A stretch of 7,626 nt of DNA, from positions 1 through 7,626 of the forward strand of contig JAHJLO010000102.1 in the NCBI GenBank assembly GCA_018821685.1, given 5' to 3'. The notes under the pieces are model-generated. The model was not told the origin of the DNA and searched no databases. It was given only the letters and a program-made list of their open reading frames with translations. Positions 1 through 5,284 of the stretch are shown piece after piece (the first letter of the stretch is position 1; each line of letters starts with the position of its first letter). The DNA is from Patescibacteria group bacterium. GTDB taxonomy: Bacteria; Patescibacteriota; Minisyncoccia; Phycocordibacterales; UBA12079. A program made the translations under genes and the position numbers.

Positions 1-4
1 AAAT

Positions 5-1036
5 ATGAAAAATTCTTTATATATACAACACAAAGGAAAAGTCGCAGAAGCAGGAAAGCAGTTTAAACATGTAATGGCTGTTACTTTAGATCCAAGAACT
101 GAAAATAAAGAAGGAATCATTCGCTGTATAACAAGTAGAACAGGAGAATATGGAGGTTCTGAACAGATTGATAGAAGTGCTTTGTTCAAAATCAAAGGAG
201 AGACATTAGAGGAATTTGAAATTACAGAAGAATTGAAGATTAAAAATTTTGAGGAAATTATAAGTAAAATTAAAAGAAAAGACGGTGATTTTATCGGACT
301 AGAAGACCCTGATATTTGGATAGATGAAAAAAATGATTTAATGCATGTTTATTTTACAATGCCAGTAAAAACAGCAGAGAAAAATAAAGAAGGAGAAAAT
401 TTATGGAATGTAAGTTTAGGACATGCTGTTGGTAAAGATTTAGATTCTCTCGAAATGACTAAACCTGTATTAATAGGTACTCCAGAAAGAAGCGCTAAAG
501 AAATTTCAATCGCACCTATTAACTCTAAGGGTTTCCGCTATAATTTAATTGAATCTAGTGATAAAAAAGGTGAATGGGTATACTCTACGGTACAAGTAGT
601 GATTGCTCGCGATATGGGTAACCCATGGGAATTTGGAAAAATTGCTTTCCACCCCGCAGAGCATAAAATTCCTTGGATTGCTGGGCACGCTTCTCCAGGA
701 CCACTTCTACCTAGAAGTTTTATAGACTTAGGAAAGGATAAAATGCTTGGAATTATGAATGGCTGTGTGGCGAATAAAAGAGTCGGTAGTAAAATAAAAT
801 ACGGCACATTTTCTGTTGGTCTTTTTATCTATGATTACGAAAAGGGAAAAATAGATTGGGTTTCGCCAAAACCATTTATAGAAGATACTGAAACGAGTGA
901 AGAAAGAGCTATTACCTTTGCTAGCCAATTTGTAGAGACTAAACAAGGAGAAGGTATTTTATATGCGCATGTCGATGACTCTTTTGTTCGTGCTTACAGT
1001 ATATATGCTGATAAATTGGAAAAGCTTTTACCTTAA
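5..1036 (+). CDS. Beta-propeller protein, glycoside hydrolase 43/130-like
   Basis: The 343-residue protein reads like a five-bladed beta-propeller related to glycosidases and glycoside phosphorylases of the GH43/GH130/GH32 type. The clearest marks are GLEDPDIW at residues 98-105, similar to the Glu-Asp-Pro element of GH130-like proteins, GHASPGPLLP at 227-236, and a C-terminal blade with AHVDDSFVRAY at about 321-331. There is no signal peptide or membrane segment, so a cytoplasmic enzyme acting on a sugar or oligosaccharide is likely; the substrate cannot be read from the sequence. GH130 usually has EDPR where this has EDPD, so the activity may differ or be absent. The first ATG is at base 5 and the visible upstream codon is open, so the true start may lie outside the window. 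It appears to be the last gene of its transcript, because a strong terminator follows about 90 bases later. Fold class is moderately sure and function is not. Confidence 0.6.
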   Translation: MKNSLYIQHKGKVAEAGKQFKHVMAVTLDPRTENKEGIIRCITSRTGEYGGSEQIDRSALFKIKGETLEEFEITEELKIKNFEEIISKIKRKDGDFIGLEDPDIWIDEKNDLMHVYFTMPVKTAEKNKEGENLWNVSLGHAVGKDLDSLEMTKPVLIGTPERSAKEISIAPINSKGFRYNLIESSDKKGEWVYSTVQVVIARDMGNPWEFGKIAFHPAEHKIPWIAGHASPGPLLPRSFIDLGKDKMLGIMNGCVANKRVGSKIKYGTFSVGLFIYDYEKGKIDWVSPKPFIEDTETSEERAITFASQFVETKQGEGILYAHVDDSFVRAYSIYADKLEKLLP

Positions 1037-1123
1037 TTCAAAAGATGAAATAAAATCACAACAGAAGCTAAATAATTTTAATCCTTTAAAAAAAAGTTCC
1101 AACTTCGTCCCATACAGCCAACA

Positions 1124-1168
1124 TAAAACAAAAGGCCTCAATGCATAGCATTGAGGCCTTTTGTTTTA
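1124..1168. terminator. Perfect 21-bp hairpin terminator, probably bidirectional
   Basis: Bases 1124-1144 and 1148-1168 are exact reverse complements around a three-base loop. The core is AGGCCTCAATGC paired with GCATTGAGGCCT, with A-rich and T-rich flanks (AAAACAAA and TTTGTTTT) that can act as the U-tract on either strand. On the plus strand it ends the beta-propeller gene. On the minus strand it could end a transcript from the 1169-1264 block. Confidence 0.9.
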
Positions 1169-1264
1169 GTTGTCCGGCAGGGAATCGAAAGACGGAGAAG
1201 GAGTACTCTTGTGGTGAAGCGAAAGATTCTAAAAGACCTATTGATTCGGAGGTTGATCCCTACC
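1169..1264 (-). other. GC-richer noncoding block, candidate structured RNA or tRNA-derived remnant
   Basis: This stretch lies between the terminator at 1124-1168 and the dgkA -10 box and is visibly richer in G and C than its surroundings. Bases 1176-1183 (GGCAGGGA) face 1257-1264 (TCCCTACC) as an inverted repeat. On the plus strand there is one C-A mismatch, but on the minus strand that pair becomes a G-U wobble, giving an uninterrupted 8-bp stem closing about 73 bases. Read on the minus strand, the end TTCGATTCCCTGCCGGACA resembles a tRNA T-loop, 3' T-stem strand and acceptor strand. The matching 5' halves are missing, so it is not an intact tRNA. A minus-strand transcript would run directly into the 21-bp hairpin. 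It could be a small RNA, a remnant at an integration site, or a dispersed repeat. I do not recognise a family. Confidence 0.35.
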
Positions 1265-1283
1265 TTCTATTTTTATTCTGTTA

Positions 1284-1289
1284 TATAAT
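1284..1289 (+). promoter_or_regulatory. -10 box of dgkA, near-leaderless start
   Basis: TATAAT lies only 7 bases before the dgkA ATG at 1297, so transcription would begin at or within a base or two of the start codon. The overlapping TGTTATATA at 1279-1287 could also serve as an extended -10. No convincing -35 is visible and there is no Shine-Dalgarno sequence. Confidence 0.65.
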
Positions 1290-1296
1290 AAACCCC

Positions 1297-1692
1297 ATGA
1301 AACAAGAAAATTTCTCCATCATAAAAAGGCTTAAATCCTTTAATCACGCGGGGAGGGGACTTTGGATTTTTTTAAAAACAACTCATAACGCATGGTTGCA
1401 TATCCTCTTTTTCGCATTAGCAATTAGTTTAGGAATCTTTTTTGATATTACTCATGTAGAATGGCTAGTTCTTGTTTTTGTCGGAGGGTTTGTATTAGTG
1501 GCTGAAGCTTTTAATACGGCAATTGAAATTGATATAAACTTAACTTCTCCTGATCATCATCCCTACGCAAAAGATACCAAAGATGTCGCTGCCGGGGCTG
1601 TTCTTATTTCAGCTATAACAGCTTTAGTTATCGGGGTTATTATTTTTGGAAACTATATTCTCGCTTTTTTCGATAAGCTTAGCGTTTTTTAA
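1297..1692 (+). CDS. dgkA: Diacylglycerol/undecaprenol kinase, small membrane kinase
   Basis: The 131-residue protein matches the small trimeric DgkA family, and is most like the Gram-positive type that phosphorylates undecaprenol. Visible marks are FNHAGRGLW at 15-23, the active-site helix EAFNTAIE at 70-77 (E70, N73 and E77 of the family signature), and HHPYAKDTKDVAAGAV at 87-102. Three hydrophobic segments lie at about 34-49, 55-70 and 99-124. The role is to phosphorylate a lipid alcohol with ATP at the inner face of the membrane. Here that would most usefully regenerate undecaprenyl phosphate, the lipid consumed by MraY encoded further right. I chose the ATG at 1297 because family members begin just before the first amphipathic helix and a TATAAT lies 7 bases upstream. 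The frame stays open back to 1141, but that extension crosses the promoter and the terminator hairpin. No terminator directly follows, so it may share a transcript with the 38-residue gene. Confidence 0.92.
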   Translation: MKQENFSIIKRLKSFNHAGRGLWIFLKTTHNAWLHILFFALAISLGIFFDITHVEWLVLVFVGGFVLVAEAFNTAIEIDINLTSPDHHPYAKDTKDVAAGAVLISAITALVIGVIIFGNYILAFFDKLSVF

Positions 1693-1735
1693 AAACAAAG
1701 AAAGCCTGTTGATAAATGAATTTCAAAATTATGTA

Positions 1736-1753
1736 ACTCATAGTATAATGAGT
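1736..1753 (+). promoter_or_regulatory. -10 box flanked by a 6-bp palindrome
   Basis: TATAAT at 1744-1749 overlaps an inverted repeat, ACTCAT (1736-1741) and ATGAGT (1748-1753), separated by six bases, which looks like an operator over a promoter. A further ACTCATT at 1773-1779 can pair with AATGAGT at 1747-1753 as an alternative hairpin. The -35 is weak (TTTCAA at 1721-1726, 17 bases away). It would drive the 38-residue gene with a leader of about 60 bases. Confidence 0.4.
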
Positions 1754-1815
1754 CTGATAACAAGAAGTAAAAACTCATTGTTTGAACGCTAAGTGTTTTT
1801 ATTTGTTTAAAATTT

Positions 1816-1932
1816 ATGAAAAAAGATAATAATCAAGAATATATATGGTACAAAGATAGACCCACTTTTATTGCTTTATTATCAGGCTTGTTTAGTACGG
1901 TTGTTACTCTTATAAATGCATTTTTAAGGTAG
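1816..1932 (+). CDS. Probable 38-residue single-pass membrane protein
   Basis: This short frame runs from ATG at 1816 to TAG at 1932. The product has a polar start (MKKDNNQEYIWYKDRP) followed by one hydrophobic segment at about 17-37 and a final Arg, a shape typical of real small membrane proteins. A -10 box lies about 70 bases upstream and an intrinsic terminator starts 46 bases after the stop, so the frame sits inside a plausible transcription unit. There is no Shine-Dalgarno sequence before the ATG, only AT-rich DNA. It could also be expressed from the dgkA transcript, since no terminator separates them. I recognise no family and propose no function beyond membrane insertion. The alternative is that it is a chance frame in an intergenic region. 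Confidence 0.5.
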   Translation: MKKDNNQEYIWYKDRPTFIALLSGLFSTVVTLINAFLR

Positions 1933-1977
1933 TTTTGTTTGGGCATTAAATTTAAAGGGTTTTTAGTGAATGTAGGT

Positions 1978-2002
1978 AGACAACTTTTTGGTTGTCTTTT
2001 TT
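1978..2002 (+). terminator. Intrinsic terminator after the 38-residue gene
   Basis: AGACAAC (1978-1984) and GTTGTCT (1991-1997) form a 7-bp stem around a six-base loop, followed by a T-run at 1998-2002. The orientation serves the plus strand. Confidence 0.75.
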
Positions 2003-2044
2003 AAATTTATATAAATTTAATTAGTGGTTCCTAATGAAATTTAA

Positions 2045-2081
2045 AAAACCCGCCAGTTTTAAATCTTTACTGGCGGGTTTT
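2045..2081 (-). terminator. Intrinsic terminator of the four-cysteine gene
   Basis: A 13-bp perfect stem is formed by 2045-2057 and 2069-2081 (AAAACCCGCCAGT and its complement) with an 11-base loop. On the minus strand it is followed by a run of six T (complement of 2043-2048), placing it as the end of the gene at 2117-2347. The T-run on the plus side is shorter. Confidence 0.85.
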
Positions 2082-2116
2082 ATATAGATACCTTCATCTT
2101 CTTTCCTCTTTTTGTT

Positions 2117-2347
2117 TTACAAACGGGCTAATCTTTCTCCAGCCATGTTTTCAAAATTTTTACACTCTCGTTTGTTCATGAAAGGACAAGCCTCTTTCAT
2201 GAACCATTCCATTTTAGGACACCAATAACGGTCCTTGAAAGGCTCGTTACAACCTTTCGATTCTTTTGTTAAGAGTTTCCTTGCATTTCTCTCACTAAAA
2301 GGAGTCACACTTTCTCCTTCTATGGTAAAGCTCAGCATTTGTCCCAT
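2117..2347 (-). CDS. Small four-cysteine protein of unknown function
   Basis: The 76-residue protein has cysteines at 33, 43, 54 and 62, in the contexts GCNEP, YWCPK, EACPF and ECKNF, spaced 10, 11 and 8 residues apart. Four cysteines in a 30-residue stretch of a small soluble protein suggest metal binding (zinc or an iron-sulfur cluster) or disulfides; the spacing fits no standard zinc-finger pattern that I know. There is no membrane segment or signal peptide. The gene looks genuine: it has a Shine-Dalgarno sequence, a recognisable promoter and its own terminator. It is transcribed divergently from the 86-residue gene, with the two start codons 184 bases apart, so they may be regulated together. 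I do not recognise the family. Confidence 0.75.
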   Translation of the reverse strand: MGQMLSFTIEGESVTPFSERNARKLLTKESKGCNEPFKDRYWCPKMEWFMKEACPFMNKRECKNFENMAGERLARL

Positions 2348-2352
2348 AACAA

Positions 2353-2358
2353 TCTCCT
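2353..2358 (-). promoter_or_regulatory. Shine-Dalgarno site of the four-cysteine gene
   Basis: On the minus strand AGGAGA lies 5 bases before the ATG at 2347. This supports that start and contrasts with the cell-wall and scp genes of this window, which lack such a site. Confidence 0.8.
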
Positions 2359-2396
2359 TTTCCCTGAATCTTATTTAAACTTATTTTCTACTTTAA

Positions 2397-2425
2397 ATAG
2401 TACATGTTTTTAATTAATTTGTCTA
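2397..2425 (-). promoter_or_regulatory. Promoter of the four-cysteine gene
   Basis: On the minus strand TAGACA (complement of 2420-2425) and TACTAT (complement of 2397-2402) are separated by 17 bases, a good -35/-10 pair. Initiation would fall near 2390, leaving a leader of about 40 bases that contains the Shine-Dalgarno site. Confidence 0.55.
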
Positions 2426-2444
2426 CATTTTAAAAAATTGCTTC

Positions 2445-2472
2445 TTGCTTAAAATTTAAACCGTGTTATAGT
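2445..2472 (+). promoter_or_regulatory. Promoter of the 86-residue gene
   Basis: TTGCTT (2445-2450) and TATAGT (2467-2472) are 16 bases apart, and a TG at 2464-2465 makes an extended -10. Initiation near 2479 gives a leader of about 53 bases. Its -35 is only 19 bases from the -35 of the divergent gene, so one bound protein could affect both. Confidence 0.6.
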
Positions 2473-2517
2473 TTATTTAGATTTTAGTCGACCAAGTCAG
2501 GGGTTAAACAAAAAAAC

Positions 2518-2523
2518 GGAGGA
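2518..2523 (+). promoter_or_regulatory. Shine-Dalgarno site of the 86-residue gene
   Basis: GGAGGA lies 8 bases before the ATG at 2532. It is the strongest ribosome binding site in the window and fixes the start. Confidence 0.85.
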
Positions 2524-2531
2524 TTAAAAAA

Positions 2532-2792
2532 ATGACAGAAAACAATCAAATTCAATCAGCCAGTGGAACCGTTTTCTTTGAAGACATATCGGCACTTTGT
2601 GAGAGGTTGAAAAGAATCTCCGGAGGAATTTATATCGCGAATTTTTTTCGTGGTAAAAAAGGGTCGCTGGAAGTTCCTGTTATCGGGGAAAACACCAAAA
2701 CCGGAGCGGTTATTTTCTTGTTAGAGGGGAGAAAGGTGTCTCTTCTTCCAAATTTTTTTTCTGACATCAATTTGTCACCTCAATCTAAATAG
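2532..2792 (+). CDS. Small soluble protein of unknown function, 86 residues
   Basis: The protein has no signal peptide or membrane segment. It has a polar N-terminus (1-12), a likely helix at about 16-29 (FEDISALCERLKRIS), a glycine turn and probable beta strands at 32-39, 46-51, 58-64 and 67-72 (VIFLLEGRKVSLLP), giving a small alpha/beta domain, and a loose tail. Only one cysteine, C23, is present. A clear extended -10 promoter, a strong Shine-Dalgarno site and a strong terminator mark it as a single-gene, probably well-expressed unit. It is divergent from the four-cysteine gene. I do not recognise the family and no catalytic motif stands out. Confidence 0.8.
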   Translation: MTENNQIQSASGTVFFEDISALCERLKRISGGIYIANFFRGKKGSLEVPVIGENTKTGAVIFLLEGRKVSLLPNFFSDINLSPQSK

Positions 2793-2810
2793 GACCGAGG
2801 CGCTTTGAAC

Positions 2811-2849
2811 AAACAGGTTCGCTTTTTAGCGAACCTGTTTTTAATTTTT
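2811..2849 (+). terminator. Strong intrinsic terminator after the 86-residue gene
   Basis: Bases 2811-2823 (AAACAGGTTCGCT) and 2828-2840 form a perfect 13-bp stem with a TTTT loop, followed by TTAATTTTT. It separates this gene from the scpA cluster. Confidence 0.93.
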
Positions 2850-2918
2850 CCTTAATTTGGTTTTGGATAAAAAGTTTAATCGTTTTTTACCCAGACTTAT
2901 TTAACTCTTAGATAAAAG

Positions 2919-2927
2919 TGTTATAAT
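2919..2927 (+). promoter_or_regulatory. Extended -10 of the scpA cluster, near-leaderless
   Basis: TGTTATAAT is a full extended -10 element whose last base is 8 bases before the scpA ATG at 2936. Transcripts would start at or next to the start codon. There is no Shine-Dalgarno site and no good -35. Confidence 0.7.
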
Positions 2928-2935
2928 ATCATTTA

Positions 2936-3673
2936 ATGGACAACGAATTAATTTATAAAGTTAAAACTGAATCATTTGAAGGACCCCTCGGAGTTCTTTT
3001 AAACATGATTGAGAGAAGGAAATTATTTATAAATGATATTTCTTTGGCCCAGATATCCGATGATTATATTTCTTATCTTAGAAATTCTCAAAATTTTTCT
3101 ATTAAAGATTCTGCGGATTTTATTTTGATTGCTTCGGCATTGATGCTTATTAAATCAAGATCACTTTTGCCTAATCTAAATTTAACTCTGGAAGAAGAAA
3201 AGAAAATTGATGATTTGGAGGGAAGACTAAAAGCCTATAAAGAAATAAGAGATCTAAGTGAACACGTAAAAGAAAAATTTGGTAAACAAATTATTTTTCA
3301 GAAAACCGAAGTAAAAGGAATTGTCGAGCCTGTGTTTTCTCCGGATAAGAACATTACGAAAGATAACCTTTTTGCTCTGGTTGTTGAGTCTCTAACTAAG
3401 TTACCTAAAAAACAAATAGCTCCAAAAAAATCTATTAGAAAAATTGTTAGTCTTGAAGAAATGATTGATAGTTTAACGGAGAGAATAAAGGTTAGCATAA
3501 GGATGAGTTTTAATGATTTTTCAAAAAAAGATAAAGCTGAAAAGGTTGATGTTGTTGTTAGCTTTTTGGCTATGTTAGAATTATTTAAACAAGGTGTCAT
3601 CTCGGTAAAACAATCTGTAAATTTTGGTGACATTGATATGGAAAATAAAAATATTGGAGTACCTCATTATTAA
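2936..3673 (+). CDS. scpA: Segregation and condensation protein A (ScpA kleisin)
   Basis: The 245-residue protein is the kleisin that bridges the heads of the Smc dimer and binds ScpB in the bacterial condensin complex. The N-terminal signature is clear: FEGPLGVLLNMIERRKL at 14-30, then ISLAQISDDYISYL at 35-48, and the helix ADFILIASALMLIKSRSLLP at 60-79. The C-terminal winged-helix region is at about 203-236 (VDVVVSFLAMLELFKQGVI and VNFGDIDM). Length is usual for the family. The middle, about 85-200, is rich in Lys and Glu, as expected of a linker. It starts at ATG 2936, directly behind an extended -10. scpB follows after 24 bases, the classical pairing. No smc gene lies in the window. Confidence 0.93.
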   Translation: MDNELIYKVKTESFEGPLGVLLNMIERRKLFINDISLAQISDDYISYLRNSQNFSIKDSADFILIASALMLIKSRSLLPNLNLTLEEEKKIDDLEGRLKAYKEIRDLSEHVKEKFGKQIIFQKTEVKGIVEPVFSPDKNITKDNLFALVVESLTKLPKKQIAPKKSIRKIVSLEEMIDSLTERIKVSIRMSFNDFSKKDKAEKVDVVVSFLAMLELFKQGVISVKQSVNFGDIDMENKNIGVPHY

Positions 3674-3697
3674 AAATATATTTAATAAAAACAAAAA

Positions 3698-4258
3698 ATG
3701 GACCTAAACTCACAAATCGAATCAATTTTATTTTTTAAGGGAGAAGCCGTCTCTGTGAAGTTTCTTTCTGGGCTTTTTGAAAAAGAAGAGTCTGAAATCT
3801 TACTGGCTTTAGAGGTTTTAAAAAAAGATTTGCAAAATCGCGGTGTTAGACTTATTCAAAATGGAGAAAGAGTCATGTTGGGAACAGCGCCAGATGCTCA
3901 TGGCTTTATTGAAAAAATCAAAAAAGAGGAATTATCAAAAGATTTAGGAAAAGCTAGTTTGGAAACACTCTCGATCGTTTTATACAGGGGTCCTGTTAGA
4001 AAAACTCAAATAGACTATATCCGAGGGGTTAATTCAGGCTCCATCTTGAGAAATCTTTTAATTAGAGGTTTGATTGAAAAAAAATCTGACGAGGAAAACC
4101 AGCGGAGTTTTTTGTATTATCCCACGTTTGAGTTACTTTCTTATTTAGGGATTTCAAAATTAGAAGAGTTACCTGAATATGAAAAAGTAAGAAACGAGTT
4201 GAATAAAACCGATGATGGAAACGAAGATGGTGAGATTATAGAAATTGATGATAACTAG
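3698..4258 (+). CDS. scpB: Segregation and condensation protein B (ScpB)
   Basis: The 186-residue protein is the winged-helix partner that dimerises and binds ScpA in the Smc complex. The N-terminal winged helix begins with SQIESILFFKGEAVSVKFLS at 5-24. The second carries the diagnostic motif LETLSIVLYRGPVRKTQIDY at 88-107 followed by IRGVNSGSILRNLLIRGLI at 108-126. The C-terminal tail (about 172-186) is strongly acidic, as in many ScpB proteins. The start at 3698 is preceded by A-rich DNA with no Shine-Dalgarno site and no clear -10, so it is probably translated from the scpA transcript. The next gene begins 32 bases after the stop. Confidence 0.93.
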   Translation: MDLNSQIESILFFKGEAVSVKFLSGLFEKEESEILLALEVLKKDLQNRGVRLIQNGERVMLGTAPDAHGFIEKIKKEELSKDLGKASLETLSIVLYRGPVRKTQIDYIRGVNSGSILRNLLIRGLIEKKSDEENQRSFLYYPTFELLSYLGISKLEELPEYEKVRNELNKTDDGNEDGEIIEIDDN

Positions 4259-4275
4259 TAGTTTTATGGTATAGT
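4245..4275 (+). promoter_or_regulatory. Internal promoter before the penicillin-binding protein gene
   Basis: TATAGT (4270-4275) with TG at 4267-4268 forms an extended -10. TTGATG (4245-4250), inside the 3' end of scpB, may be its -35 at a long 19-base spacing. The ATG is 15 bases after the -10, leaving a leader of under ten bases and no Shine-Dalgarno site. Confidence 0.5.
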
Positions 4276-4290
4276 ACATAAATATTAATT

Positions 4291-5265
4291 ATGAAAAATT
4301 TTGAAGAAGAAATCTTAAATTTGAATAAAAAAGATATGACCAAGACAGAATTGTTTCTTGGAATTTTGTCTATTCTTGTTATTTCCGTTTTGGTCGGTTG
4401 GTTTTGGGTTTCTCAACAAAAGAATGATCCTATACTAGAAGAAAAAGCTGGGACCCTCGTAGAAGAAAAGAAAAATTATTTTGATGATGTTTCTCTTGAG
4501 GCTAAATCGGCGTATGTTTTAGATGCTAAAGAAAACAATGTTCTATTTAATTTAAATGGACAATCTCAATTACCTTTAGCTTCTGTTACAAAATTAATGA
4601 CTACCTTGGTCGCTTCTGAAATGGTTCCCGAAGGGACAATTATTACCATAAATCAAGAAGATATTTCTGTGGAAGGGGATAGCGGGCTTCGGGTTGGGGA
4701 GAAATGGACTTTGTCTAACGTTTTGGACTTCACCCTGATGTCTTCTTCTAACGATGGTGCCCACGCTTTAGCTTCTGTTATTGGTTTTGTTAAATTAAAA
4801 GAAGACGGAAAAACTGAAGATGATATGTTTATCGATGAAATGAACAGAAGAGCTCAAGAATTGGGACTTACGCAAACTTTTTTCTTAAGTGAGTCAGGGT
4901 TAGATTTAAGCGAAGGAATGAGTGGTTCCTATGGGTCTGCTCGAGATATGGCCATTTTAATGAAAAATATTATTGAAACTAATCCTCAACTTTTGAAAGC
5001 TACAAAATATTCTAATTTAGAAATAGAATCAAAAGATTTTGTTCACTCTGTGGAAAATACAAATCAATATGCAGAGGCAATTCCAGGTATTATCGGTTCA
5101 AAGACTGGTTTTACTGATTTAGCCGGAGGAAACTTGGTAATAGCTTTCGATATAGGGATTGGTCATCCAATAATTATTTCAGTTTTAGGTTCAAGTAAAG
5201 ATGGAAGGTTCGAGGATGTTCAAAAGTTGGTGGAGGCGAGTATAAAAAAGTTTTCTAATAATTAA
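4291..5265 (+). CDS. D-Ala-D-Ala carboxypeptidase-like penicillin-binding protein (peptidase S11)
   Basis: The 324-residue protein is a membrane-anchored, outward-facing serine peptidase that trims the terminal D-Ala of peptidoglycan pentapeptides. All three active-site motifs are present: SVTK at 98-101 (nucleophile S98, K101), the SxN motif SSN at 152-154, and KTG at 271-273 within GSKTGFTDLAGGNL. One hydrophobic segment at about 21-40 follows a Lys-rich cytoplasmic start, so it is a signal anchor rather than a cleaved signal peptide. The chain ends soon after the catalytic domain, so the C-terminal beta domain and amphipathic helix of PBP5/DacA-type enzymes are absent and the anchor is at the N-terminus instead. 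It lies between scpB and mraY, with 19 bases to mraY. A penicillin-sensitive carboxypeptidase is most likely; an endopeptidase of the same family (PbpG-like) is possible. Confidence 0.88.
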   Translation: MKNFEEEILNLNKKDMTKTELFLGILSILVISVLVGWFWVSQQKNDPILEEKAGTLVEEKKNYFDDVSLEAKSAYVLDAKENNVLFNLNGQSQLPLASVTKLMTTLVASEMVPEGTIITINQEDISVEGDSGLRVGEKWTLSNVLDFTLMSSSNDGAHALASVIGFVKLKEDGKTEDDMFIDEMNRRAQELGLTQTFFLSESGLDLSEGMSGSYGSARDMAILMKNIIETNPQLLKATKYSNLEIESKDFVHSVENTNQYAEAIPGIIGSKTGFTDLAGGNLVIAFDIGIGHPIIISVLGSSKDGRFEDVQKLVEASIKKFSNN

Positions 5266-5268
5266 AAT

Positions 5269-5274
5269 TATAAT
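5269..5274 (+). promoter_or_regulatory. Possible -10 box before mraY
   Basis: TATAAT ends 10 bases before the mraY ATG at 5285. No -35 or Shine-Dalgarno site is visible. Being in very AT-rich intergenic DNA, it could be chance, but it repeats the spacing seen at dgkA and scpA. Confidence 0.4.
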
Positions 5275-5284
5275 TTAAACATAA

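Noticed and set aside
538..946. Minus-strand frames of 72 and 89 codons inside the propeller gene
   Set aside because: They are antisense shadows of a longer coherent protein and have no ribosome binding site or family resemblance.
963..1148. 61-codon plus-strand frame overlapping the end of the propeller gene
   Set aside because: It is in another frame of a well-supported gene, is low in complexity and runs into the terminator hairpin.
1169..1264. Complete tRNA on the minus strand
   Set aside because: Only a 3' T-loop and acceptor-like part is seen; the 5' acceptor strand, the 5' T-stem strand and a recognisable anticodon arm are missing.
1141..1296. In-frame 52-codon extension upstream of dgkA
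   Set aside because: It begins inside the terminator hairpin and crosses the TATAAT box, and DgkA family proteins start at the chosen Met. The open frame is best seen as chance.
3298..3633. 111-codon minus-strand frame inside scpA
   Set aside because: It is antisense to a confidently identified scpA and its composition is that of a complement of a Lys/Glu-rich gene.
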